In this document: positions 7,538 through 17,429 of the stretch, piece by piece | Layout: every line of letters starts with the position of its first letter | How positions within the stretch are numbered: the stretch's first letter is position 1 | Origin: Dokdonella_A sp014338185 | GTDB lineage: Bacteria; Pseudomonadota; Gammaproteobacteria; Xanthomonadales; Rhodanobacteraceae | Length of the DNA stretch: 64,000 nt | Assembly (NCBI GenBank): GCA_030263295.1 | Contig: SZOS01000011.1 | Location: 1 to 64,000, forward strand | Reading direction: 5' to 3' | Position numbers and translations under genes: made by a program | The notes under the pieces: generated by a model | Told to the model about the DNA's origin: nothing | Databases searched by the model: none | Seen by the model: only the letters and a program-made list of their open reading frames with translations

Positions 7538-10390
7538 ATGAAACCAGTTCGTTTGAAGAGCCTGTCGCTCGCGACAGGGCTCGCGCTCGCCAGTGTCGCC
7601 ATGCAGGGAATCGCCGCCTTCGCCGCGCCCGCCCACGCAGGCGCGACCGCCGCCGCCACGCCGGCCGCGGCCAGCGAGGTCTACATCATCACGTTTGCCG
7701 AAGCCGGCCTGCTGAACTACGAGGGTGGCGTCAGCGGCTTCGCGCGCACCGCGCCCGATGCCGCGCGCGGTCAGCGGCTGGACCGCGACACGCTCGCCGC
7801 ACGCAGCTACGAGGCGTACCTCGCGGCGCAGCGCGAACTGCATCGCGGCGCGATCGAGGTCCGCATCGGCCGCAGGCTCGCCACCAGCCACAGTTACGGC
7901 ATCACCTTCAACGGCATCGCCGCCGCGCTCGATGCCGCCGAGGTCGCCGCGATCGCCACGCTGCCCGGCGTGGAATCGGTACGGCCGGCCGGTGTCTACC
8001 ACCTGGATACCTATCGCGGCCCGGCCTTCATCGGTGCCGACCAGGTGTGGAACGGCCACAGCACGCCGAACCTCGTGGGCAATCGCGGCGAGGGCATCAA
8101 GGTCGGCATCATCGACAGCGGCAGCAACGCGACTCATCCCTCGTTCGCCAACGACCCCACCTGCGGCTTCAGCGTGCTCGCGCCCAAGCTCGTCGCGGTC
8201 GATTGCAGCGGCAGTTCGGGCGGCCTGTGCAACGGGTCCGTGCCGGAAGCCAATCCGGGCAACGGCCATGGCGTGCACACCGCGGGCACGGTTGCCGGCA
8301 ACACCATCGACAACACGGCCACGCCGCCGCCGGCGCTGCTCGCGGGCACCACGATGTCGGGCGTGGCGCCGTGCGCGAAGATCTACTCCTACAAGGTATG
8401 TGAAACCAACAGCTGCAGCGGCGCCGCGATCGCGGCCGCGACCGAGAACGCGATTGCCGACGGCGTCGACGTGATCAATTTCTCGATCTCGGGCGGCACT
8501 TCGCCGTGGATCGACAATGACCGTGCGTTCCTCGATGCGGTGGGTGCGGGCACGTTCGTGGCGGCTTCGGCCGGCAACACCAGCGTGGGCGTTCCCGACC
8601 CGGTGGCCCAGGTCAACCATCGTGGTCCGTGGGTGTTGACGGTGGCTGCTTCGACCCATGACCAGATCGTCGGCCCCGGGTTCTCGCTCAGCGGCCCGGG
8701 CACGCCGCCGCCGCTCACCCGGCAGGTCGCGCTCAGTCCCGGCAGCACCACGCAGGCATCGTCGACGCCGACCTGGGCCGGCAAGCCGGTGAAGACCTAT
8801 CCGGCCAACATCGAGGGCTGCACCGCCGCCGGCGGCATCCCGGCTGGCACGTTCAGCGGTTCGGTCGCGGTACTGCGCCGCGGCACCTGCACCTTTGTCG
8901 AGAAGATCAGCAATGCGTTTGGTGCGGGTGCGGACATGGTCGTGATCGGCAACAACCAGTTCGGGTCGCTCAACATGGACACGACCGATGCGCCGGCGGT
9001 GCCGGCCTACGGCATGAGCCAGGCCAACGGCGATGCGATCATCGCGTTCGTCGGCGCCCACTCCGCCGATTCCACCGCCGATGTGGTGCCGATCCTTGCG
9101 ACCGAACGCCAAGGCGACGTGCTGGCCAGTTTCAGCTTCCGTGGCCCGACGCCCGCGCCGCTGGCCGACCTCACCAAGCCCGACGTCACCGCGCCGGGCG
9201 TGGACATCTATGCGGCCTCCGACGCCGACAGCGGCCAGTATGAGCGCATGAGCGGCACCTCGATGTCGGGCCCGCACGTGGCTGGCGCGGCGGCGCTGGT
9301 GAAGGCGGTGCATCCGGACTGGACCCCGGTCGAGATCCGTTCGGCACTCATGATGAGCGCCAAGCTGGCCGGATTCCGCGAGGATGGCACCAGCGCATGG
9401 AGCATCGACGACACCGGCAGTGGTCGCGTGCAGGTCGACCAGGCGGTGCTCGCGGGCCTGACCATGGACGAAACCAAGGCCAATTTCATCGCCGCCAACC
9501 CCGCGGGCGGCTCGCTCGACGTCAAGCAGCTCAACCTGCCCTCGCTGCGCAACATGGCGTGCCACGCAGCGTGCACTTGGACGCGCACGGTCAGGAACCG
9601 TCTCGCCACGAACGGCAGCTGGGCCATCACCGGCATCACCGATCCGGCCTTCACCGTGGGTGCGTCACCGGCGAGCTTCACGCTCGCGCCAGGCGCCGAG
9701 CAGACGATCACGTTCAGCGCGACACCGCTGACGGCGATCGGCGCGGTCGCGTTCGGCAATGTGTTCCTGACCGAAACGGGCAATGCCTCGCCGCCGCAGC
9801 ACATCACGGTAGCGATCAAGGGTGACACCGGTGCCACGTACACGGTGGGCGGCACGGTGGGTGGCCTGGTTGGCAGCGGCCTCGTGCTCAGCCTCAATGG
9901 CGGCGCGCAGAGCCTGGCGGTGGCGGCCAATGGCAGCTTCGTCTTCCCCAACGGCCTGCCCGGCGGTGCGACCTACGCGGTCACGGTCGACGCCCAACCC
10001 GAGGGCCAGGTGTGCAGCGTGGCCAATGGCAGTGGCACGATCGCCGGCGCCAACGTGGACAATGTCAGCGTGACCTGTGTCGTGGCGCTGAACTACACGG
10101 TGGGCGGCACGGTCAGCAACCTGATCGGCAATGGCCTCGTGCTGTCGCTCAACGACGGTGCGCAGCTACTGCCGATCGCGGCCAATGGCGCGTTCACCTT
10201 TCCTGTCGCACTGATCGATGGGTCGAGCTATTTCGTGAGCATCGACACCCAGCCCAGCGTCTCCACCTGCTTCGTGGCCAATGCCATGGGCATGATTGCC
10301 GGAGCCGACGTCGACAACGTCATGGTGTTTTGTCACGACCGCATCTTTGCCGACGACTTCGAGGCGTTGGGGCGTCACGCCGGCCACTGA
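7538..10390 (+). CDS. Secreted subtilisin-like serine protease with PA-type insert and IFxDxF C-terminus
   Basis: A 950-residue exported S8 peptidase. It has a signal peptide (about 1-35) and an inhibitor I9-like propeptide (about 47-156). The catalytic domain carries Asp193 (IDSG), His244 (GNGHGVH) and Ser575 (SGTSMSG). A protease-associated (PA) region with a GTCTF...AGADMVVIGNN pattern is inserted between His and Ser, around 400-500. Two units of about 85 residues beginning YTVGGTV follow the catalytic domain, around 768-930. The protein ends HDRIFADDFEALGRHAGH. The triad is complete, so activity is expected. The next gene is a paralogue in the same orientation, suggesting tandem duplication. 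Export by the Sec/type II route is an inference. The substrate is unknown, though degradation of extracellular protein is the family norm. Confidence 0.92.
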   Translation: MKPVRLKSLSLATGLALASVAMQGIAAFAAPAHAGATAAATPAAASEVYIITFAEAGLLNYEGGVSGFARTAPDAARGQRLDRDTLAARSYEAYLAAQRELHRGAIEVRIGRRLATSHSYGITFNGIAAALDAAEVAAIATLPGVESVRPAGVYHLDTYRGPAFIGADQVWNGHSTPNLVGNRGEGIKVGIIDSGSNATHPSFANDPTCGFSVLAPKLVAVDCSGSSGGLCNGSVPEANPGNGHGVHTAGTVAGNTIDNTATPPPALLAGTTMSGVAPCAKIYSYKVCETNSCSGAAIAAATENAIADGVDVINFSISGGTSPWIDNDRAFLDAVGAGTFVAASAGNTSVGVPDPVAQVNHRGPWVLTVAASTHDQIVGPGFSLSGPGTPPPLTRQVALSPGSTTQASSTPTWAGKPVKTYPANIEGCTAAGGIPAGTFSGSVAVLRRGTCTFVEKISNAFGAGADMVVIGNNQFGSLNMDTTDAPAVPAYGMSQANGDAIIAFVGAHSADSTADVVPILATERQGDVLASFSFRGPTPAPLADLTKPDVTAPGVDIYAASDADSGQYERMSGTSMSGPHVAGAAALVKAVHPDWTPVEIRSALMMSAKLAGFREDGTSAWSIDDTGSGRVQVDQAVLAGLTMDETKANFIAANPAGGSLDVKQLNLPSLRNMACHAACTWTRTVRNRLATNGSWAITGITDPAFTVGASPASFTLAPGAEQTITFSATPLTAIGAVAFGNVFLTETGNASPPQHITVAIKGDTGATYTVGGTVGGLVGSGLVLSLNGGAQSLAVAANGSFVFPNGLPGGATYAVTVDAQPEGQVCSVANGSGTIAGANVDNVSVTCVVALNYTVGGTVSNLIGNGLVLSLNDGAQLLPIAANGAFTFPVALIDGSSYFVSIDTQPSVSTCFVANAMGMIAGADVDNVMVFCHDRIFADDFEALGRHAGH
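9839..10330 (+). repeat. Two in-frame YTVGGTV repeat units in subtilase 1
   Basis: Unit 1 begins at 9839 and unit 2 at 10094, giving a 255-base period. Both encode YTVGGTV...GLVLSLN..., an ANG(S/A)F strand and a Cys-containing end (VTC or VFC). Such units are common beta-sandwich modules in secreted proteobacterial proteins and appear once or more after a catalytic domain. The copies are diverged at DNA level, so they are not a recent expansion. Confidence 0.75.
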
Positions 10391-10870
10391 CGTCGGCACC
10401 TGCGGTTCGCACCAGGCCGCGGGCATCCAGCCTGCGGCCTGGTGGACGCGCGCCTACGCCGTGTACTGCGGCACGGTTGCCGCTGGATTGGCGTGCCGTC
10501 ATCGGGTGCATGTCGATCCCAAGGTCCCTGCGTCGCGGATGACGGGGACGCTGCAACGATCTGCAGCAGCAGCAGCCACGCTGCAACCTCGGGCGCGGCG
10601 GTGTGCGCCGCCACGGGGGCAGGGCCAAGGTGCGGAACAGTGCGGGCGAGGATGGGCTGGACCACGCTTTGGTGCGTCGCACAATCATGGATGTGAACCA
10701 CGCGTGTATGCTGCGCAGGCGGGGGTTGTCCGGACGCATGCGCGCCGTTGGGTGTGTCGTGTCGCTGGCGTGCCGCGGCGTCCGCAGAATTCCTTTCCTT
10801 ACGGATTCCCGATCCTGTGCAGGCGCCAGGGGCGGGATGCTTGTAGTTGCCCACGTATCGGAGATTCAGC
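10391..10870. other. 480-base gap between the tandem subtilases
   Basis: I find no convincing gene here; all short frames are Arg/Pro-rich and look non-coding. Just after the first stop lies a 10-bp hairpin (10411-10420 with 10434-10443, 13-base loop) without a T-run. The remainder presumably holds the promoter and leader of the second subtilase, but no clear -35/-10 pair could be chosen by eye. Confidence 0.5.
10411..10443. terminator. Hairpin after subtilase 1
   Basis: ACCAGGCCGC (10411-10420) pairs exactly with GCGGCCTGGT (10434-10443) around a 13-base loop, 20 bases after the stop codon. It has no T-run, so termination efficiency is uncertain. Confidence 0.45.
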
Positions 10871-13852
10871 ATGCGCAAGTCGCTTCGCCTCAATTCCCTT
10901 GCATCTGCCGTGAGCCTCGTGCTCATCGGCGGCATGGCCGCACTCCCCGCCCACGATGCCTTGGCATCGGGCCCCTCGCCGGCGCTGGTCGCGGGCCAGG
11001 CCACCAGCGGGTCGCAGACCTACATCATTCGCTTCTCCGAGCCGGGCCTGCTGCACTACCACGGTGGCGTCGCCGGACTGGCCGCGACCGCGCCCAGCCG
11101 CGCGGCACGCAAGCTCGACGCGAAGTCACCCCAGGCCGTGGCCTATCTCGGTTATCTGGAGGCGCAGCGCAACCAGCACATCGGCGACATCAACGCAGCG
11201 CTGGGCCGCACGATCGACGTGCCCAACGCCTATGGCGTGACCATGAGCGGCATTGCCACCGACCTCACCGAGAGTGAAGCCGCCGCCATCGCGGGGCTGC
11301 CGGGTGTGGAGAGCGTGCGTCCGGCTGGCACCTACCACACTGACACCTATCGCGGTCCCGAATTCATCGGCGCCGACCAGATCTGGAACGGTACCGCGGT
11401 ACCGGGCGGCACGGGGACCCGGGGACAGGGCATCGTGGTGGGCGTGATCGACACCGGCTCGTTCGCGGCGCATCCGGCCTTTGCCGACGATCCCAGCTGT
11501 GGCGTGTTCAATTCGGGCAACCACAAGCTGTTGAGCACCGCCGACTGCCTCACCAACACCCCGACCAGCTGCACCGGCACCAGCCCCGAGGCCAACGCGA
11601 ACAATGGCCATGGCGTGCACGTGGCGGGCACCGCCGTCGGCAACACCCTCACCAGCACGGCCACGCCGCCGCCGACGATTCCGGCGCCGTTCACCTCGAT
11701 GTCGGGCGTGGCGCCTTGCGCCAGCCTGCGCAGCTACAAGGTCTGCGCCACCAACACCTGCAGCGGCTCGGCGATCGTCGCCGCCATCGAGCAGGCCATC
11801 ACCGATGGCGTGGACGTGATCAATTTCTCGATCTCGGGTGGCCAGAATCCCTGGAGCGACAACGACCGCGTGTTCCTGGATGCGGTGGGCGCCGACATCT
11901 TCGTGGCCGCATCGGCCGGCAATACCAGCGATTCGATTCCCGACCCGGTCGGCAACGTCAACCACCTCGGGCCGTGGATGACCACGGTGGCGGCGTCGAC
12001 CCATGACAACAACATCGCAGGCGTTGGTGCGTTGACGCTGACCGGCGGTCCCGGCACGCCGCCGCCGGCGATCCAGAACCTCGTGCTCAATCCGGGCAAC
12101 GGCCCCAACCTGGGCGCGGCCGCGACCGGGCTCGAGATCCGCTGGAACGCCGCGAATCCGATCGGCTGTACTTCCACGGGCGGATTCCCGGCGGGTTATT
12201 TCACCGGGGCGATCGCGCTCATTTCGCGCGGAACCTGCTCATTCCAGGAAAAGGCCAACAACGCCCAGGCGGCCGGCGCGACCATGGCCATCATCTACAA
12301 CAACGCCGCCGGCGTGCTCAACATGAACGTCAATGGCGCGCCCTTGCCCGCCTACAGCATCCTGCAGAGCGAGGGCCTGGCGCTGGTCGACTACATCAAT
12401 GGAGTCAATCCCGACCGCATCTTTGCCGATGGCTTCGACGGGCCGGCGGTATTGCCCGTGACCACGGGCGATTTCTCGCCTGCGACGCGACAGGGTGACG
12501 TGCTGGCGGACTTCAGCCTGCGCGGCCCGAGCAACTTGACGACCGTGACCAAGCCGGACGTCACCGGTCCGGGTGTGAGCATCTACGCACCGGTGGATGC
12601 GGCGGCCGGCAACTACGGCATCATGAGCGGCACTTCGATGTCCTCGCCGCACATCGCCGGTGCCGCGGCGCTGATTCGCGCCGCGCAGCCGGGCTGGACG
12701 CCTGCGGAGGTCAAGTCCGCGCTCATGCTGACGGCGTTCACCAACGGCACCAAGGAGGACTTGACCACGGCTTGGGACCCGGACGATGTCGGCAGTGGCC
12801 GCGTCGACCTGAGCAAGGCGGCCAAGGCCGGTTTCGTGCTGGACGAGACCTTTGCCAACTTCTTGGCCGCGAATCCTGCCGCCTCGCCGACCCCGGGTGA
12901 TCCCAAGACGCTCAACATCGCCAGCATGCGCAATCTCGACTGCGTCAATTCGTGTTCGTGGACGCGCACGCTGCGCAACACCCTGGGCACGGCGAGCAAC
13001 TGGACCGTCACCTTCAATGCCCCGCCGGAGCTGGGCCTGGCAGCCGACGTGACCAACTTCGGGTTCGACGGCACGCTCACCGACACCCAGGCGATCACGA
13101 TCACGGCCAGCCCGCACGGCACGCTCGCCGGCGTGACCTTCGCCGAAGTGGTGTTCCATGAAAACGGTGGTCTTGCTCCCGACGCCCACATGTACGTGGC
13201 GGTGAGCGGCTCGGGTCCCAACACCATCACCGTGGTCGAAGGCTTCGACGACATCACCGCGCTGGCGGGCTGGGTCCAGACCAACCACAGCAATCCGATC
13301 GGCGTGACGAACTGGTTCCAGGGCAACTCCACGGTGTTCCCGTCCTTCGACGGCGCGCCCACCGCCTACATCGGAGCCAACTTCAACAACACGGCCGGTA
13401 CGGGAACCATCAGCAACTGGCTGATCACGCCGGAGATCACGTTCACCGCGGGTTCGTCGTTCAGCTTCTACACGCGCACCGTGGCCAACCCCATCTTTCC
13501 AGATCGCCTGCAGGTGCGATTGAGCACCAATGGCGGCAGCACCGATGTGGGTAGCTCGGCCACCGACGTGGGTGACTTCGGCACCCTGCTGCTCGATATC
13601 GCTCCCACCTATGTCGCTACCGACTATCCCTCTGTATGGACGCAATTCACGATCCCGAGTGCGTCCTTGCCGACCTCGGGCAGCGGGCGTATCGCGCTGC
13701 GCTACTTCGTCGAGAATGGCGGACCATCGGGCAGCAATTCCAACTACATCGGTATCGACAACGTCGCGATCACGGCCCAGTCCGTCGCGGGCGGACCGGT
13801 GGCACCGATGGCGGCGGGTTCACAGGCCGATCGGGGCGCACGCAAGCGCTGA
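10871..13852 (+). CDS. Secreted subtilisin-like serine protease with choice-of-anchor J-like C-terminal domain
   Basis: A 993-residue paralogue of the upstream protease. It has a signal peptide (MRKSLRLNS... to about 33), an I9-like propeptide, and the triad Asp194 (IDTG), His247 (NNGHGVH) and Ser589 (SGTSMSS). A PA-type insert lies between His and Ser. Unlike its neighbour, it carries the motif DRIFADGFD internally (residues 515-523), at the end of the PA region, not at the C-terminus. The YTVGGTV repeats are replaced by a C-terminal domain of about 190 residues (from about 788) with EGFDD, WLITPEI and YIGIDNV, the pattern of choice-of-anchor J domains. The protein ends in a basic tail, RGARKR. 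ATG 10871 is chosen because it starts directly at a normal signal peptide. Transcription probably ends at the terminator downstream. Confidence 0.92.
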   Translation: MRKSLRLNSLASAVSLVLIGGMAALPAHDALASGPSPALVAGQATSGSQTYIIRFSEPGLLHYHGGVAGLAATAPSRAARKLDAKSPQAVAYLGYLEAQRNQHIGDINAALGRTIDVPNAYGVTMSGIATDLTESEAAAIAGLPGVESVRPAGTYHTDTYRGPEFIGADQIWNGTAVPGGTGTRGQGIVVGVIDTGSFAAHPAFADDPSCGVFNSGNHKLLSTADCLTNTPTSCTGTSPEANANNGHGVHVAGTAVGNTLTSTATPPPTIPAPFTSMSGVAPCASLRSYKVCATNTCSGSAIVAAIEQAITDGVDVINFSISGGQNPWSDNDRVFLDAVGADIFVAASAGNTSDSIPDPVGNVNHLGPWMTTVAASTHDNNIAGVGALTLTGGPGTPPPAIQNLVLNPGNGPNLGAAATGLEIRWNAANPIGCTSTGGFPAGYFTGAIALISRGTCSFQEKANNAQAAGATMAIIYNNAAGVLNMNVNGAPLPAYSILQSEGLALVDYINGVNPDRIFADGFDGPAVLPVTTGDFSPATRQGDVLADFSLRGPSNLTTVTKPDVTGPGVSIYAPVDAAAGNYGIMSGTSMSSPHIAGAAALIRAAQPGWTPAEVKSALMLTAFTNGTKEDLTTAWDPDDVGSGRVDLSKAAKAGFVLDETFANFLAANPAASPTPGDPKTLNIASMRNLDCVNSCSWTRTLRNTLGTASNWTVTFNAPPELGLAADVTNFGFDGTLTDTQAITITASPHGTLAGVTFAEVVFHENGGLAPDAHMYVAVSGSGPNTITVVEGFDDITALAGWVQTNHSNPIGVTNWFQGNSTVFPSFDGAPTAYIGANFNNTAGTGTISNWLITPEITFTAGSSFSFYTRTVANPIFPDRLQVRLSTNGGSTDVGSSATDVGDFGTLLLDIAPTYVATDYPSVWTQFTIPSASLPTSGSGRIALRYFVENGGPSGSNSNYIGIDNVAITAQSVAGGPVAPMAAGSQADRGARKR

Positions 13853-13862
13853 TGGATGCAGC

Positions 13863-13886
13863 GTGCGCCTGCATGTGCAGGCGCAC
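13863..13886. other. Perfect 11-bp inverted repeat after subtilase 2
   Basis: GTGCGCCTGCA and its complement are separated by two bases, ten bases after the stop codon. It precedes the intrinsic terminator and may protect the 3' end or act with it. No T-run follows directly. Confidence 0.5.
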
Positions 13887-13900
13887 GTCCGGATGACTTG

Positions 13901-13930
13901 GAGGCGGGGGCAACCCCGCCTCTTTTTTTT
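13901..13930 (+). terminator. Intrinsic terminator of the subtilase region
   Basis: A GC-rich 9-bp stem (GAGGCGGGG with CCCCGCCTC), a four-base loop and a run of eight T (13923-13930). This is the only classical Rho-independent terminator I saw in the window. It ends plus-strand transcription before the convergent sdaA gene. Confidence 0.88.
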
Positions 13931-14097
13931 GTCGGGGGGTTGCCGGCACGCAGGGCGCGCCCGGCAGCGTGGAAGCTCCACGCGTTGGTGGGGCACGCGT
14001 GCAGGTGTGCGCCGGCGCACGGCGCAGCGCGTGGGCTTGGTCGCGGCGGACGTGAGCCGGCCGGCGTGGTGAGCGGAAACCCGCGCTTGCGCCCGCC

Positions 14098-15480
<1,383 letters not shown>

Positions 15481-15603
15481 GGTGCACGCTGTTGGATGGA
15501 ACCGCCGCGCATTCTACGCTGCCGCGTGGCGGCTGGCCGGCTGCCACGCGTTATGCTGGCGGCCCGCACGGGCACGCGCCGGTGCCCGCCAGGACCGCCA
15601 CTG

Positions 15604-15834
15604 ATGCGCCTCATCCTGCTGCAACGCGACGACTGCAAGCTGTGCGACGAGGCACTCGCGCTGCTCGCCGCCGCGCGCGCGCCCGGGTTCGACAGCCTGT
15701 GGATCGATGACGACCCCGCGCTGGAGCAGCGCTATGGCACGCGCGTGCCGGTGCTGCGCGATGCCGACAGCGGACGTGAACTGGACTGGCCGTTCGCGCC
15801 CGAGGCGCTGCGCGTGTTCCTTGCCGCCGACTGA
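15604..15834 (+). CDS. Glutaredoxin-like protein (DUF836 type)
   Basis: A 76-residue thioredoxin-fold protein. The N-terminal strand MRLILLQRDDC leads into a CKLC redox motif (Cys11, Cys14) and the cis-proline region TRVPVL. This is the short family often annotated as glutaredoxin family or DUF836. It is probably a cytoplasmic thiol-disulfide protein with an unknown partner. ATG 15604 sits directly before the first strand. The gene is isolated, between divergent sdaA and the convergent beta-helix gene. Confidence 0.85.
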   Translation: MRLILLQRDDCKLCDEALALLAAARAPGFDSLWIDDDPALEQRYGTRVPVLRDADSGRELDWPFAPEALRVFLAAD

Positions 15835-15844
15835 TCCGCGGCGC

Positions 15845-15875
15845 CGGTCGGGGCGGCGGCAGCGCGCCCCGACCG
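15845..15875. terminator. Probable bidirectional hairpin between convergent genes
   Basis: CGGTCGGGGCG (15845-15855) and its exact complement (15865-15875) form an 11-bp stem with a nine-base loop. It lies between the 3' ends of the glutaredoxin-like gene and the beta-helix gene. No T-run follows on either strand. Confidence 0.5.
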
Positions 15876-15901
15876 TGGCAGTCACGTCGCCTGCGGCCCG
15901 C

Positions 15902-17305
15902 TCACAGCCAGTCGAAATCGTCCTGGAAGATGCGGTCGCCGGTCATGCGCAATGGGTGTGGGTAGGTGTAGGGCGTGTAGCCGGGCTTGGGCGCCTGGGT
16001 GTATTCCCAGGTGTCGGGCGGGTCGTTGGGCTCGCCTTCGCGCAGGAAGTAGCTGCAGTCGTAGGAGCCGCTCGAAGTCATGAAATATTGCAGCGGCGGC
16101 GGATTGCCCGGAAACAGGTCGCGCGACTCGGGCGCATGGACGTTGTCCCAGAACCATGCCTCGGTGGTCTGGTCGGTAACGAACTGGCGCGGGCTTGGCG
16201 GATGCACCACGTCGGGATCGCAGTCTTCCTGGTAGCTTTCGATCAACATGCGCGCGGTGGTGAAGATGCGGCCCTGGATGTGGTTGTTGAAGAACACGCC
16301 ATCACCGCCGCGCGGCACGAAGCCGTTGGCCTTGCGCGAGCCGCTGGCCTCGCTGCCGAGCGTGTTGTGGTAGATCTCCCAGCTGCGCGTGCCGCGCACG
16401 TTGCCGTTGGCTTCCTCACGGTTGCCGTGTGCATCGATCATGCCCCACGGCGCGGTGCGCTCGCTGCCGAGGATGCGGTTGTAGCGCACCACGTAGCGCA
16501 CGCCCATGTGCGCGGCGACCGCATGGCGGTTGTCATAGAACTTGTTGTTCTCGATGAAAACCGCATTGGCGCTGCCCAGTTGCAGGTCGGGCCAGTTGTT
16601 GGCGCCCCACAGCGCCACGCCGTAACCCAGGCAGCGGTAGTTGTTGTCGGGCTGGTCCAGCGGGTAGCACTTGTAGTTGGAGATGAACTTGTTGTCGTAG
16701 ACCACGCCGTCCTGCTCTGCGGTGCGGCCGGTGAGCATGATGCCGGCATTGGAGAACTTCTCGAACACCATGTCGTGCAGCTTGATGTTCTGGCAGCGTC
16801 CCTGCAGCTGGATGGCGGAGTCCTGGTCGGCTTCGCGCATGACCGGATCGCCTTCCTGCTCGTCATCGTTGCCGACGAAATGGATGTGCGACATCTCGAT
16901 CGTGGCGCCCGAGCCGCAGCCGAAGTACAGCAGCGGCTCGTCGCCGCCGCGGATCGGCGAGGTGCGATGGATCACGGTCTGGTCGACCCCGGCGCCGCGC
17001 ACCTTGATGTTCTTGCCCTGGATGCTGGCCACCACCCAGTGCGGTTGGGCGCCCGGATGCGCGGGATCATCCTCGCCCCAGTCGCAATGCCCGGCGCCGA
17101 TCTCGACGGTGCCGCCGTTGCTCACGTTCAGCAGCGCACTCTTGACCGCAGGATAGTCGCAGCCGACCACGCGCAGGGTGTTGGTGCGCGCGTCGAAGTG
17201 CACGTCCGGATGCAGCTGGCCGGATGCGGCCTGGGCCGTGGACTGGAGCATGGCGGCAAGCAATGCGAGCGACAGGGCATGACCGGTACGCGGTGACTGG
17301 GGCAT
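15902..17305 (-). CDS. Secreted right-handed beta-helix (pectin lyase-like) protein with C-terminal DRIFQDDFD
   Basis: A 467-residue exported protein. After a signal peptide (to about 27) it shows the repeating strand-turn pattern of parallel beta-helices. Examples are GGTVEIGAGHCDWG, KNIKVRGAGVDQTVI, HDMVFEKFSNAGIML and NAVFIENNKFYDNRHAVA. Such folds occur in pectate lyases, polygalacturonases and other polysaccharide-active proteins. No catalytic set could be assigned, so the substrate is unknown. The last residues, GDRIFQDDFDWL, repeat the short motif seen in the subtilases and in the 44.2 kb protein. ATG 17305 precedes a normal signal sequence; longer upstream extensions are Arg/Pro-rich and unlikely. 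Confidence 0.82.
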   Translation of the reverse strand: MPQSPRTGHALSLALLAAMLQSTAQAASGQLHPDVHFDARTNTLRVVGCDYPAVKSALLNVSNGGTVEIGAGHCDWGEDDPAHPGAQPHWVVASIQGKNIKVRGAGVDQTVIHRTSPIRGGDEPLLYFGCGSGATIEMSHIHFVGNDDEQEGDPVMREADQDSAIQLQGRCQNIKLHDMVFEKFSNAGIMLTGRTAEQDGVVYDNKFISNYKCYPLDQPDNNYRCLGYGVALWGANNWPDLQLGSANAVFIENNKFYDNRHAVAAHMGVRYVVRYNRILGSERTAPWGMIDAHGNREEANGNVRGTRSWEIYHNTLGSEASGSRKANGFVPRGGDGVFFNNHIQGRIFTTARMLIESYQEDCDPDVVHPPSPRQFVTDQTTEAWFWDNVHAPESRDLFPGNPPPLQYFMTSSGSYDCSYFLREGEPNDPPDTWEYTQAPKPGYTPYTYPHPLRMTGDRIFQDDFDWL

Positions 17306-17429
17306 GGTGGGTCCGTTCGGTGGTGGGTCGCGCGATGATGCCGGCGGCCGCGCACACGGGCATCCCCAATTTTGGGGAGGCGCGGTTCGCGCATCTGGCC
17401 CTGGCAGGCCGGCCGCAGGGGCGCCTGCG

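Noticed and set aside
5285..9565. A very long antisense open frame opposite the helicase and subtilase genes
   Set aside because: It is compositionally driven: Arg/Ala/Gly/His-rich with no domain, and it lies entirely opposite genes with strong family motifs. At this GC content stops are rare in that frame.
17364..17377. Palindrome CCCCAATTTTGGGG upstream of the beta-helix gene as an operator
   Set aside because: A single 6-bp arm palindrome with no second copy in the window; it could be a regulator site but nothing supports it.
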